From Rahnella ecdela (GTDB taxonomy: Bacteria; Pseudomonadota; Gammaproteobacteria; Enterobacterales; Enterobacteriaceae): DNA of 64,000 nucleotides. Positions 18,618 to 27,968 of this stretch are shown here, in pieces. The DNA lies in assembly GCF_019049625.1 (NCBI RefSeq), contig NZ_JAFMOY010000124.1:1-64000 (forward strand), read 5' to 3'. The notes under the pieces are model-generated. The model did not search any database and was not told where the DNA came from. It saw only the letters and a list, made by a program, of their open reading frames with translations. Made by a program: the position numbers and the translations under genes. Numbering within the stretch: position 1 is the first letter of the stretch; each line of letters opens with the position of its first letter.

Positions 18618-19529
18618 ATGAAAATTGAAGACCTGACTGCTTTTGTGGCAGTGATACGCCTGCAATCCACCCGCCTCGCTGCCGATGAGCTGGGGCTGAC
18701 GCAACCGGCCATTACCCGCCGCGTACAGAATTTCGAAGAATCACTGGGCATTGCGCTGCTCAACCGCCAGACCAAACCGCTGAAACCCACGCTGATGGGC
18801 AACCGGGTTTATCAGCAATGTCGTCATATCTTGCGCGAAGTGGATGCCCTGACGGACCTGGTGGCTGCTGACAGCCCGCCGTCCGGCCTGTTGCGCCTTG
18901 CCGTGCCACAAAGCCTGAGCGAAAGCAGTCTGCTCCCCGCGCTGAAAAAACTGTCGTCGCAGTTTCCGGAGATTCAGCCACGTTTATCCAGCGGCTGGGG
19001 TGAGGAGCTGTTATTGCGCGTGCAGAGCCAGGAGCTTGAGGCCGCTGTCGTGCTGTTCCCGCTGAGCAAACAGTTTCCGGACGGCGTAGAAAATCAACCG
19101 CTAGGCGCGGTGGATCTGGTGGTCGTCGGGCCAAAGGATCCGCAGGCGTTGCCGCAAAGACTGGAAGATTGTTATCAGCGCGGATGGATCCTGAATCCGC
19201 AAGGGTGTGGTTTTCGCGCCGCGTTACAACGGGCGCTGACAGAACAGGGATTGCCGCTGCTGATCAATCTCGAAGCGTTCGGGACGACATTGCAGTTATC
19301 GCTGATCGCCGAAGGCCGTGGACTGGGACTGATGCCCCGCGCTCTGGTTGAACACCACGCGCTGCGCCATCAGCTCGAACTGTATGACCTGAGAGATTTC
19401 GCACCGCGCAGCCAGCTGTGGCTTATCTATCCGAATGTGCCGGCCAGTCAGATCCCGGCGATTGATGCATTTGCTTCTGCGATTGCTGAAGGATTGGACC
19501 TCCCAATGCATATCAGCAGCGGAATTTAA
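18618..19529 (+). CDS. LysR-family transcription regulator
   Basis: The 303-residue protein has the LysR winged helix at 1-60 (LTAFVAVIRLQSTRLAADEL, TQPAITRRVQNFEESLGIALL) and a two-lobed effector domain from about 90. It is divergent from the cysteine dioxygenase/rhodanese operon with a 234-base shared gap, so it probably regulates that operon. The ATG at 18618 is preferred over the GTG two codons earlier. Confidence 0.88.
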   Translation: MKIEDLTAFVAVIRLQSTRLAADELGLTQPAITRRVQNFEESLGIALLNRQTKPLKPTLMGNRVYQQCRHILREVDALTDLVAADSPPSGLLRLAVPQSLSESSLLPALKKLSSQFPEIQPRLSSGWGEELLLRVQSQELEAAVVLFPLSKQFPDGVENQPLGAVDLVVVGPKDPQALPQRLEDCYQRGWILNPQGCGFRAALQRALTEQGLPLLINLEAFGTTLQLSLIAEGRGLGLMPRALVEHHALRHQLELYDLRDFAPRSQLWLIYPNVPASQIPAIDAFASAIAEGLDLPMHISSGI

Positions 19530-19636
19530 AAGAAGGTGCGGATTTCTGGAATAATCTGGAACCTGCCTGTCTTCTGCAAAAACGTTTTTTTTCTGCCATG
19601 CTTTTGATTACGGGAAATAATGCAGAGGATACCGCA

Positions 19637-20035
19637 ATGAAATCATGGGTTATTATTTTACTTACCGCATTCGCCATGAATACTCAGGCCATGGCAGCGA
19701 CCGGCGGCGGATTCAAAAATGATGAGTCCGCACCACCACAACATAAACAGGACAGCGGTCAGCACGGCACAGAAGATACACATGAGAACAATGTTGCGAA
19801 GATAAAACATACTCAGTCAGTCAACTGGGTGACCGTTCAGGGTTATATTATCAAAAAGAACGGTGAGGATTCTTATACGTTCCGCGATAAAACAGGCACC
19901 ATGGAAACGCATATTCCGGCAACGGCCTGGGACGGACAGGAAATTACGCCAGCTGATCTGGTGAGTCTGAGCGGTCAGACGCAGAAGAAAGGCAAAGATA
20001 TTATTCTTAACGCAAAATACGTGCGTAAGCAGTAA
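19637..20035 (+). CDS. YgiW/YdeI-family periplasmic OB-fold stress protein
   Basis: The 132-residue protein has a signal peptide (about 1-20, ending TQAMA), a linker rich in Gly, Gln and His, and a BOF (bacterial OB-fold) domain from about 60: VTVQGYIIKKNGEDSYTFRD, then WDGQEITPADLVSLSGQTQK. Members of this family, such as YgiW and YdeI, contribute to tolerance of peroxide, cationic peptides or metals in the periplasm. The start at 19637 matches the signal peptide. Confidence 0.85.
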   Translation: MKSWVIILLTAFAMNTQAMAATGGGFKNDESAPPQHKQDSGQHGTEDTHENNVAKIKHTQSVNWVTVQGYIIKKNGEDSYTFRDKTGTMETHIPATAWDGQEITPADLVSLSGQTQKKGKDIILNAKYVRKQ

Positions 20036-20073
20036 GGGTTAAGAAATTAACCTCTACTATCCGCTTCCAGCTA

Positions 20074-20102
20074 AAAGGGAGGAAGCATGACCGCCTCCCT
20101 TT
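20074..20102. terminator. Hairpin between BOF-protein gene and malI
   Basis: AAAGGGAGG and CCTCCCTTT pair perfectly around an 11-base loop and are bordered by A and T runs. It overlaps the malI stop codon and can serve both convergent genes. Confidence 0.75.
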
Positions 20103-21133
20103 TACGCCGACGCCCTTTCCACCAGTGATGGTGGCACAATAATGTTTTGCGCTTCCAGATTCTGCCCGCCAATCCTTAACAGCAGCCGTCTCGCGGTCGC
20201 ATAGCCAATTTCGCGCGCTGAGTTAGCAATCGACGTCAGCGGCGGTTCGGTCAGTTCCGATTCCGGGGCATCTTCCATACCGATCAGGGCGATTTTCTGC
20301 TGATAAAAACTGTCTACTGCACCGCCGCCAACTTCAGCACCGGTGCGTAACACGCCAAAGTAAGCGCCCAGCGCGACAGAAGCTTTATGGCAAACAATCG
20401 CACTGATTTTTGGATAATGGGACAGCAGGGTTTCCGCCGCATCGGCAGCGCTTTTTTGCTGATAATCGCACTCGATAATCCATTCACTGCGAAACGGCAG
20501 GCCGTATTGCAATAGCGTGGCGCAAAAGCCACCGAGCCGCTCGGCGCGGGTTAAGGAATGGCTTTCACCGCCGAGATAAGCAATCTGTTTATGGCCGTGT
20601 TTAATCAGATATTCTGTGGCCATTTTTGCCGCCAGCATGTTATCAGGCCGCACAACGTCGATGCCTTCGATACCGCCGGAACGCGCGGCGCATACCAGCG
20701 GCACGCCCTGCTCTTCGGCTCTTTCTTTCAGGCCCGCAACAGAATTCACCCCACCGGCAATCACAATGCCGTCTACGCCATGCGTGAGTAAGGTTTCGAA
20801 GCAGCGCATCAGCCCTTTACCGGTTGAACCGCTTTGCAGCAGAAATAACACCTTGCCCTGCGCTTCAAACATTTCGCTCAGACCGGCGGTCATTTCGGCA
20901 TAAAACGGCTCACAGATATCGCGCACAATCAGCCCGACGACCCCGGATTCACCGCCGCGCAGCGTACTGGCCTGACGGTTACGCACAAAACCCAGTTCAT
21001 CCACAGCACGGTTAACCCGCTCTGCGGTGGTCTGAGAGATGCGCCCTTTGCCGCTGAGCACCAGCGAAACCGTGGTCACAGAAACACCGGCATGCTGCGC
21101 CACATCGATAATGGTTATTTTTTTATGATTCAT
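20102..21133 (-). CDS. malI: MalI, LacI-family repressor of malX-malY
   Basis: The 343-residue protein has the LacI helix-turn-helix ITIIDVAQHAGVSVTTVSLV and hinge helix, then a periplasmic-binding-type effector domain. Sequence, length and position opposite malX/malY agree with E. coli MalI, which represses malXY and itself. Two palindromic operators lie in the shared 265-base gap. The natural inducer of MalI is not firmly established. Confidence 0.92.
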   Translation of the reverse strand: MNHKKITIIDVAQHAGVSVTTVSLVLSGKGRISQTTAERVNRAVDELGFVRNRQASTLRGGESGVVGLIVRDICEPFYAEMTAGLSEMFEAQGKVLFLLQSGSTGKGLMRCFETLLTHGVDGIVIAGGVNSVAGLKERAEEQGVPLVCAARSGGIEGIDVVRPDNMLAAKMATEYLIKHGHKQIAYLGGESHSLTRAERLGGFCATLLQYGLPFRSEWIIECDYQQKSAADAAETLLSHYPKISAIVCHKASVALGAYFGVLRTGAEVGGGAVDSFYQQKIALIGMEDAPESELTEPPLTSIANSAREIGYATARRLLLRIGGQNLEAQNIIVPPSLVERASA

Positions 21134-21256
21134 CAGACATTGTCGTTCATATCAAACTCTAAGAAACGGGAGCCTATCCCGTCCGCTTTATTCTCCTGAA
21201 TTCTACCGCAGGAAAATTTAGCGTGGTCAGACAGTTATACCTAATTCGACTTAATG

Positions 21257-21272
21257 AGTAAAACGTTTAACC
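21257..21272. promoter_or_regulatory. MalI operator, malI-proximal
   Basis: AGTAAAACGTTTAACC is a near-perfect palindrome centred on CG, differing slightly from GATAAAACGTTTTATC, the E. coli MalI site. It lies 124 bases from the malI start. Confidence 0.75.
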
Positions 21273-21334
21273 TCCATTTCACCACTGCGGTGCAGGCAGG
21301 TTTGAATATTGTGAACTACAACACGTATTATTTT

Positions 21335-21350
21335 GGTAAAACGTTTTATC
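21335..21350. promoter_or_regulatory. MalI operator, malX-proximal
   Basis: GGTAAAACGTTTTATC matches the known MalI operator at 15 of 16 bases. It lies 49 bases upstream of the malX ATG, where a repressor would block the malX promoter. The two sites are about 78 bases apart, allowing a repressor loop. Confidence 0.88.
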
Positions 21351-21398
21351 TTAGCCGCCATCAACACACAGCCTAATAAAACAACTCAGGGAGCGGGT

Positions 21399-23012
21399 AT
21401 GCCTGCCACTAAAAAACAAAAAATTACACTTTGGGAATTTTTCCAAAGCTTAGGGAAAACATTCATGTTGCCGGTCGCCTTGCTGTCGTTCTGCGGCATC
21501 ATGCTCGGTATCGGCAGTTCACTCAGCAGTCACGACGTTATTACGTTGTTGCCTGCGCTGGGTAACCCGGTTCTTCAGCTGATTTTCGTCTGGATGAGCA
21601 AAGTCGGTTCGTTCGCGTTCAGCTTCCTGCCGGTGATGTTTGCTATCGCTATCCCGCTCGGCATGGCGCGTGAAAACAAAGGTGTCGCAGCGTTTTCCGG
21701 TTTTGTCGGTTTCGCGGTGCTGAACCTTGCCATCAACTTCTTCCTGACCGCTAACGGCACGTTGCCGACAGTGGATCCGGCGATTCTGAAAGCCAACAAC
21801 ATTCAGATGATCCTCGGTATCCAGTCTATCGACACCGGTATTCTGGGCGCGGTGATCGTCGGTATTATCGTGTATATCCTGCATGAACGTTACAACACCA
21901 TCCGCCTGCCGGATGCGCTGGCGTTCTTCGGCGGTACCCGTTTCGTTCCTATCGTCACTACCGTCGTGCTGGGTCTGGTCGGTTTGATTATTCCTCTTAT
22001 CTGGCCTTTCTTCGCCGCAGGCATCAACGGTCTTGGCCGTCTGATCCAGGATGCTGGCGTGTTCGGCCCGATGATCTTCGGTTCCGGTGAACGTCTGCTG
22101 TTACCTTTCGGTCTGCATCACATTCTGGTTGCCCTGATACGCTTCACCGAAGCGGGCGGCACGCTGGATGTTTGTGGTCGTGAAGTGAGCGGCGCACTGA
22201 CTATCTTCCAGGCGCAGCTTTCCTGCCCGACGACTCATGGTTTCTCCGAAAGCGCGACGCAGTTCCTGTCTCAGGGCAAAATGCCTGCTTTCCTCGGCGG
22301 TCTGCCGGGTGCAGCACTGGCGATGTACCACTGTGCGAAACCTGAAAACCGTCATAAAATTAAAGGCCTGCTGATTTCCGGCGTCGTGGCTTGTGTGGTT
22401 GGCGGAACAACTGAACCGATCGAATTCCTCTTCCTGTTCGTGGCACCTGTTTTGTATGTTATCCACGCACTGCTGACCGGTCTGGGCTTCACTATCATGT
22501 CGGTATTGGGCGTGACCATCGGGAATACTGACGGCAACATCATCGATTTCGTGGTCTTCGGTATCCTGCACGGTACAGCGACCAAATGGTATCTGGTGCC
22601 GCTGGTGGCAGCTATCTGGTTCGCGGCTTACTACGCTATCTTCCGCTTCTCCATCACGCGCTTTAATATTAAAACGCCGGGTCGTGAATCTGAGAATATG
22701 CCAGCGGCTGCCGCCGTACCGTCTTCCAGCAAATCGGGCTACAACGTGCCGGTGATCCTGAGCGCACTGGGAGGTGCCGGTAACATCGTGTCACTGGATA
22801 ACTGCATCACCCGTCTGCGCCTTTCCGTTGCGGATATGTCACTGGTTGACGATGCAACATTGAAAGCGAACCGTGCGATTGGTGTCGTGCATCTCAACGA
22901 GCACAACCTGCAGGTGGTTATAGGCCCGCAGGTTCAGTCGGTGAAAGATGAGCTCGATTATCTGATCCGCACGGCGGCCAGTAACAGCGCGCCGGAACCG
23001 GTCATCGCGTAA
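21399..23012 (+). CDS. malX: MalX, PTS maltose/glucose-type EIICB
   Basis: The 537-residue protein has the glucose-family EIIC membrane domain (about 1-430, with HHILVALIRFTEAGG and the GTTEPIEFLFLFVAP loop) and a C-terminal EIIB domain whose SLDNCITRLRL motif holds the phosphorylated Cys469. E. coli MalX takes up glucose or maltose by facilitated diffusion or phosphotransfer. The ATG at 21399 follows GGGAGCGGGT. An in-frame TTG at 21333 lies in the operator and is not used. malY follows in the same operon. Confidence 0.93.
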   Translation: MPATKKQKITLWEFFQSLGKTFMLPVALLSFCGIMLGIGSSLSSHDVITLLPALGNPVLQLIFVWMSKVGSFAFSFLPVMFAIAIPLGMARENKGVAAFSGFVGFAVLNLAINFFLTANGTLPTVDPAILKANNIQMILGIQSIDTGILGAVIVGIIVYILHERYNTIRLPDALAFFGGTRFVPIVTTVVLGLVGLIIPLIWPFFAAGINGLGRLIQDAGVFGPMIFGSGERLLLPFGLHHILVALIRFTEAGGTLDVCGREVSGALTIFQAQLSCPTTHGFSESATQFLSQGKMPAFLGGLPGAALAMYHCAKPENRHKIKGLLISGVVACVVGGTTEPIEFLFLFVAPVLYVIHALLTGLGFTIMSVLGVTIGNTDGNIIDFVVFGILHGTATKWYLVPLVAAIWFAAYYAIFRFSITRFNIKTPGRESENMPAAAAVPSSSKSGYNVPVILSALGGAGNIVSLDNCITRLRLSVADMSLVDDATLKANRAIGVVHLNEHNLQVVIGPQVQSVKDELDYLIRTAASNSAPEPVIA

Positions 23013-23073
23013 TATTCTGATTAACAGGGCGACTCCGGTCGCCCTTTTCTGCTTTATTCAGGGAGTGAAACGA

Positions 23074-24258
23074 ATGTCCTCAGCTTCTTTTGATTTCGAC
23101 ACCGTGACCGACCGTCACGGCACCTGGTGTACCCAGTGGGATTATGTCGCCGACCGTTTTGGCAGCGCCGACTTACTTCCCTTCACCATCTCCGACATGG
23201 ATTTCCCCGCCGCGCCATGCATTCTCAATGAACTGCAAAAGCGTCTGCAACATGGCGTTCTTGGCTACAGCCGCTGGCATCATGAAGATTTCCTCGGCGC
23301 GGTTGCGCACTGGTATCAGCAGCGTTTTAACAGCCAGATCGATACTGACATGGTGGTGTATGGCCCGTCGGTGATTTACATGGTTGCGCAACTGATCCGT
23401 CAGTGGAGCCAGCCGGGTGACGGTGTGGTGACATTTACACCGGCCTACGACGCCTTCTTCAAAGTGGTGGACGGCAATCAGCGCCAGATGCTGGCCTGTC
23501 CGCTGACCAAAAGCGGCAACGACTGGTCGCTGGACGCTGAGCATCTGGAAAGCCTGCTGGCGCAACCGGCCTGCTCATTACTCCTGCTTTGCAGCCCGCA
23601 CAATCCGACCGGTAAGGTCTGGACGCGCGAAGAACTGACGCTGATTGCTGCGCTGTGTGAACGCCACAACGTGCGGGTGATCAGTGATGAAATCCACATG
23701 GATATGGTCTGGGGCGAAAATCAGCATACGCCGTGGAATGAAGTGGCGTGCGGCGAATGGGCGTTACTGACGTCCGGCTCGAAGAGTTTCAACATCCCTG
23801 CGCTGACCGGCGCTTACGGGCTGATCAGCCACAAGGCACCGCGCGAAGCTTACCTGCATCAGCTGAAAGCCTGCGACGGATTATCTTCTCCGGCGGTACT
23901 GGCCGTTCACGCTCACGTTGCGGCGTATCACCACGGCGAACCGTGGCTGGATGCGTTGCGCAAATACCTGCAGGCCAACCTGCGCTACGTCGCCGACGAG
24001 CTGAATGCCGCCTTCCCGCAGCTGAACTGGCAACCGCCACAATCTACTTATCTGGCGTGGATTGATTTACGTCCGCTGGGTCTGGATGTCAAACAGCTGC
24101 AAAATGAGCTGATCGAGCATCAAAAAGTCGCGATCATGCCAGGTTATACCTACGGCGAAGAAGGCAACGGCTTCCTGCGCCTGAACGTCGGCTGCCCGAG
24201 GTCGAAGGTAGAAGCGGGTGTGCAGGCTTTGATCCGCGCAATACAAACTCTCATTTAA
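23074..24258 (+). CDS. malY: MalY, PLP-dependent cystathionine beta-lyase and maltose regulon modulator
   Basis: The 394-residue fold-type I PLP enzyme matches MalY (390 residues in E. coli). It has PHNPTGKVWTREEL, the DEIHMDMV segment, and the Schiff-base Lys237 in SGSKSFN. MalY has beta C-S lyase activity and separately binds and inhibits the activator MalT. The ATG at 23074 follows GGGAGTGAAACG. It lies 61 bases after malX. Confidence 0.93.
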   Translation: MSSASFDFDTVTDRHGTWCTQWDYVADRFGSADLLPFTISDMDFPAAPCILNELQKRLQHGVLGYSRWHHEDFLGAVAHWYQQRFNSQIDTDMVVYGPSVIYMVAQLIRQWSQPGDGVVTFTPAYDAFFKVVDGNQRQMLACPLTKSGNDWSLDAEHLESLLAQPACSLLLLCSPHNPTGKVWTREELTLIAALCERHNVRVISDEIHMDMVWGENQHTPWNEVACGEWALLTSGSKSFNIPALTGAYGLISHKAPREAYLHQLKACDGLSSPAVLAVHAHVAAYHHGEPWLDALRKYLQANLRYVADELNAAFPQLNWQPPQSTYLAWIDLRPLGLDVKQLQNELIEHQKVAIMPGYTYGEEGNGFLRLNVGCPRSKVEAGVQALIRAIQTLI

Positions 24259-24366
24259 TTCGCCGTTTTGCTCCTTCCTTGCCCAGAGGAAGGAGCTTCC
24301 ACTATCGTTGCGCAACAAATTCCCGTTATAATGCCCCGCACATTTCAATAATAATGAGTGCACACC

Positions 24367-25365
24367 ATGATCGACACACGCCTTCCCCTGACCGACATTC
24401 ACCGCCACCTTGATGGCAACATCCGCGCTCAAACCATTATCGATTTAGGCCGTCAGTTTAATCTGACCTTGCCTGCCAATGAACTCGAAGCCCTGCGTCC
24501 GCACGTACAGGTAATGCATACCGAGCCTGATCTGGTCAGTTTTCTGCAAAAACTCGACTGGGGCGTTAAAGTGCTGGGCGATCTGGATGCCTGCCGCCGT
24601 ATTGCGAAAGAAAACGTTGAAGACGCCGCGCGTGCCGGTCTGCATTACACCGAACTGCGTTTCTCCCCTTACTACATGGCAATGAACCACAAACTGCCGG
24701 TTGCGGGCGTGGTAGAAGCGGTGATTGAAGGGATCCGCGAAGGTCAGCAACATCATGATATCGATGTGCGTCTGATTGGTATTCTGAGCCGTACCTTTGG
24801 TGAAGACGCCTGCCTGCAGGAGCTGGAAGGTTTACTGGCGCACCGCGACGGGATTACCGCGCTGGATCTGGCCGGTGATGAACTCGGTTTTCCGGGCAGT
24901 TTGTTCCTCAGCCATTTCAACCGTGCGCGTGACGCAGGCTGGCGCATTACCGTACATGCCGGTGAAGCAGCAGGTCCGGAAAGCATCTGGCAGGCTATCC
25001 GTGAGCTGGGCGCAGAACGTATCGGTCACGGAGTGAAAGCCGCGCAAGACCCTGAACTGATGGATTTCCTGGCGAAGCACCAGATTGGTATCGAATCCTG
25101 CCTGACCTCCAATATTCAGACCAGCACCGTCGGCGCTTTCGAAAACCACCCGCTGGCCGTGTTCCTGCGCCACGGCGTACTGGCTTCAATCAATACCGAT
25201 GATCCGGCGGTTCAGGGCATCGAGATTGCCAATGAATATAACGTTGCCGCACCAGCTGCGGGCCTGACTAAGGAAGAAATTCGTCAGGCGCAGAAAAACG
25301 GCCTGACTATGGCGTTCCTGACTGAAACTGAGAAGCAGGCCATTCGCGATAAAGTGTCCGCGTAA
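24367..25365 (+). CDS. add: Adenosine deaminase
   Basis: The 332-residue amidohydrolase has the zinc motif DIHRHLDGN, the [14 protein letters not shown] segment, ERIGHGVKA and NTDDPAV, giving all metal and catalytic residues. It deaminates adenosine and deoxyadenosine to inosine forms in purine salvage. Position after malXY is the same as in E. coli. Confidence 0.95.
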   Translation: MIDTRLPLTDIHRHLDGNIRAQTIIDLGRQFNLTLPANELEALRPHVQVMHTEPDLVSFLQKLDWGVKVLGDLDACRRIAKENVEDAARAGLHYTELRFSPYYMAMNHKLPVAGVVEAVIEGIREGQQHHDIDVRLIGILSRTFGEDACLQELEGLLAHRDGITALDLAGDELGFPGSLFLSHFNRARDAGWRITVHAGEAAGPESIWQAIRELGAERIGHGVKAAQDPELMDFLAKHQIGIESCLTSNIQTSTVGAFENHPLAVFLRHGVLASINTDDPAVQGIEIANEYNVAAPAAGLTKEEIRQAQKNGLTMAFLTETEKQAIRDKVSA

Positions 25366-25387
25366 TCGTTTTTCAGGCAACAAAAAA

Positions 25388-25413
25388 GGGCGGGAGATTA
25401 TCCCCGCCCTTTT
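25388..25413. terminator. Rho-independent terminator after add
   Basis: GGGCGGG pairs with CCCGCCC and is followed by TTTTCTTTTT; A6 precedes the stem, so it can act in both directions between add and the convergent transporter gene. Confidence 0.9.
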
Positions 25414-25429
25414 CTTTTTATTGTGCCGT

Positions 25430-26449
25430 TTAAACCGGTTTCACTTCTTCTTTCTTGACCACCGCTTCCGCTTCTTCACGCGCCACCCGTTTGGCGTAAC
25501 GGGAAGCCAGCACCGCGCAGACCATCAGCTGGATCTGGTGGAAAATCATCAGCGGTAACACCATCGCCCCGACGGCCGCCGCCGGAAACAGCACGTTCGC
25601 CATCGGAATACCGTTCGCCAGACTCTTCTTCGAGCCGCAGAACACTATGGTAATTTCATCTTTGGTATTGAAACCAAACAGCCGCGCCACGTAAGTGTTG
25701 ATGATAAGCACTATCGTCAGCAGCACTATAGAACAACAGAGGATCGCCAGCAGTGACCATCCGTCGATCTGATGCCAAATCCCTTCAACCACGGCAGCGC
25801 TGAATGCCACATAAACCACCAACAGTATCGAAGAACGGTCAGTAATATTGACGATTTTTTTATGACGCTGCACCCAGGCACCGATCAGCGGACGGCACAG
25901 ATGCCCGATAATAAACGGCACCATCAGCTGTAAAACGATAGAACCAATCGCGTGCAGGGTATCGTTGGTGCCGCCCTGCGTGTGCATCAGCAGACCCACC
26001 AGCACCGGCGACAGAAACACGCCGAGAATACTGGAAGCCGACGCGCTGCAAATCGCCGCCGGAATATTCCCGCCCGCCACAGACGTATAAGCAATCGCCG
26101 ACTGCACGGTCGCTGGCAGTGCGCAAAGATACAGAAAACCGTAATACAACGTCGGTGTCAGGATGCCGACTGGCACCAGCCATTTCATCCCCAGACCGAG
26201 CAGCGGGAACAGCGCAAAGGTGCTGAGAAACACTACCAGATGCAGGCGCCAGTGGCTGATCCCCGCCATAATCGCTTCACGTGACAGCTTCGCCCCGTGC
26301 ATAAAGAACAGCAATGCGATGGCGGCAGTGGTCAGATAGGTGAAGATGGTTTTATAAATCCCTTCACAGGGGAAGAATGATGCAACCAGCACCACACAAA
26401 CCAGGATCAGCAAAAATTTATCGATTTTCAGACGTTGTAACCAGGACAT
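25430..26449 (-). CDS. yfeH: Bile acid:sodium symporter family transporter, YfeH-like
   Basis: The 339-residue membrane protein has about ten hydrophobic helices and the BASS-family core motifs, including CALPATVQSAIAYTSVAGGN and VFCGSKKSLANGIPMA. It resembles E. coli YfeH, a putative sodium-coupled carrier of unknown substrate. The ATG at 26449 follows AAGGAAGG. The C-terminus is charged (EEAEAVVKKEEVK). The gene lies 77 bases downstream of ydgJ on the same strand. Confidence 0.8.
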   Translation of the reverse strand: MSWLQRLKIDKFLLILVCVVLVASFFPCEGIYKTIFTYLTTAAIALLFFMHGAKLSREAIMAGISHWRLHLVVFLSTFALFPLLGLGMKWLVPVGILTPTLYYGFLYLCALPATVQSAIAYTSVAGGNIPAAICSASASSILGVFLSPVLVGLLMHTQGGTNDTLHAIGSIVLQLMVPFIIGHLCRPLIGAWVQRHKKIVNITDRSSILLVVYVAFSAAVVEGIWHQIDGWSLLAILCCSIVLLTIVLIINTYVARLFGFNTKDEITIVFCGSKKSLANGIPMANVLFPAAAVGAMVLPLMIFHQIQLMVCAVLASRYAKRVAREEAEAVVKKEEVKPV

Positions 26450-26526
26450 GAACCTTCCTTGCAAAGTGAATAAAAAAGAAAATAAAAGTGTCACCACAGT
26501 GGCACTCCATAAACGCAGACGACTTG

Positions 26527-27573
26527 TTAGTTCTTAATGACTTTCAGCGTCACCTGTTGTTCTGAGGATTGCATCCCCAGTTCGATCATTTCCATCACGC
26601 AGATAGCGTCCGCAACCGGAACAGGATTTTCGCCCTGACCGTTAATCGCATCGCGCACACCTGCATAATAGGCCGGATAGTTGCCCGGAATAGTCAGCAA
26701 TGATTTCTCGGCCAGCACGCCGTCATGACTCAAGGTGATCACGCCGTCACGCATGTCATAACCCCAGTCAGCCTGTGGCAGACGTTCGCCCGCTTTCAGA
26801 CGGTCTTCCTGCGGATCCAGGCCGAATTTCACGTAACTGCCCTTTTCGCCCTGCACGATAAAACGGGCAGTTTCCGCCACTGCATAAACGGTGCTGTGCA
26901 ACACCACGCGGCGGCGCGGATATGTCAGCACGGCGTTAAAATAATCCACCGCTTTCCCGCCGGGACGCAGCACGGCCAGATCGGCCTGCAATGTTTCAGG
27001 CAATCCGAATAACTGTAACGCCTGATCCAGCAGGTGCGAGCCTAAATCGAACCAGATACCGCTGCCCGGCGCTTCACTTTCCCGCCAGCGCTGCTGAACC
27101 TGCGGTTTGTAGCGGTCGTAATGGGATTCGAAATAAACGATATCACCCAGCGCACCCTCATCAATCAGCGCTTTGACCGTAAGAAAATCAGAATCCCAGC
27201 GGCGGTTATGGAACACCGACAGCACTTTGCCTTTTTCACGCGCCAGCGCATCCAGCTCGCGGGCTTCGCTCAGCGTCACCGTAAAAGGCTTATCCACGAT
27301 CACGTGCTTACCGGCTTCCAGCGCCAGCTTCGCCAGCGGAAAATGCGTGGTATTGGGCGTCGGGATCACTACCAGATCGATTGAGGCATCCGCAAACAGC
27401 TTTTCAGGCGAATCCACCACCGCGACGTTCGGCCAGTCGGCGTGAACTTTACCGGCATCGCTGCTGGAAACCACTGCAAGTTCCAGACCGGGCGTGCCGT
27501 CGATCAACGGAGAATGAAAGGTTTTACTGGCGAAGCCATAACCCACCAGGCCAACGCGAAGGGGTTCAGTCAT
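26527..27573 (-). CDS. ydgJ: YdgJ, Gfo/Idh/MocA-family oxidoreductase
   Basis: The 348-residue protein has the NAD(P) fold with GLVGYGFASKTFH and the family motif HVIVDKPF, whose Lys is near the active site. The C-terminal alpha/beta substrate domain follows. It agrees with E. coli YdgJ (346 residues), which lies near add there as well. The sugar-like substrate is unknown. Start choice is firm: the protein aligns from its first residues and a ribosome site (AAGGAAATACCC) precedes it. Confidence 0.88.
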   Translation of the reverse strand: MTEPLRVGLVGYGFASKTFHSPLIDGTPGLELAVVSSSDAGKVHADWPNVAVVDSPEKLFADASIDLVVIPTPNTTHFPLAKLALEAGKHVIVDKPFTVTLSEARELDALAREKGKVLSVFHNRRWDSDFLTVKALIDEGALGDIVYFESHYDRYKPQVQQRWRESEAPGSGIWFDLGSHLLDQALQLFGLPETLQADLAVLRPGGKAVDYFNAVLTYPRRRVVLHSTVYAVAETARFIVQGEKGSYVKFGLDPQEDRLKAGERLPQADWGYDMRDGVITLSHDGVLAEKSLLTIPGNYPAYYAGVRDAINGQGENPVPVADAICVMEMIELGMQSSEQQVTLKVIKN

Positions 27574-27968
27574 GGGTATTTCCTTTGTTTAACGGTTTGC
27601 CCGTCCGGACATGAATAACCTGATTTGACACCAGCTTACAAAGACGAACAAGTCATTTCACCATTGAGGATGACCGTATCCTAAAATTTCTGTTTCCGGT
27701 CACCCGCAGTTTCCAAACCTGCCCGCAGCAGCCCCTTTGCAGAGCAGGGAAAGTCATATTGTGGTGCAGGTCATCACTTTTAATTATAAGTTCGTTAACG
27801 TTCTTCTCATCAAATATCTAAAAATGTATAACATCAAGGCCCTGCCTGAATTCCTTCCGTAATTTCAACTGTGGCGTAGTAATTGCTTGATCAGCTTGTC
27901 TATACAGGGTTGCACATTAGGATTTTTATTAGCCGTCTTTTTCTCTTCCCACACCAAGCGAGGAAATT
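27574..27968. other. Divergent promoter region with HutC-like operator
   Basis: This 395-base gap separates ydgJ from the ABC-transporter operon. The right half is A/T-rich and holds the palindrome at 27895-27908. I see no gene, tRNA or repeat in it. The length leaves room for further regulator sites. Confidence 0.7.
27895..27908. promoter_or_regulatory. HutC-like operator upstream of the 28-33 kb operon
   Basis: CTTGTCTATACAGG is identical, over 14 bases, to the site read on the other strand upstream of hutH. It is one or two bases from those at hutI and the hut ABC operon. It lies 60 bases before the first gene. This places the operon in the predicted HutC regulon. Confidence 0.78.

Noticed and set aside
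22101-22571. Long minus-strand frames inside malX and similar ones inside other genes
   Set aside because: They are shadows of clearly coding genes on the other strand and have no family resemblance.
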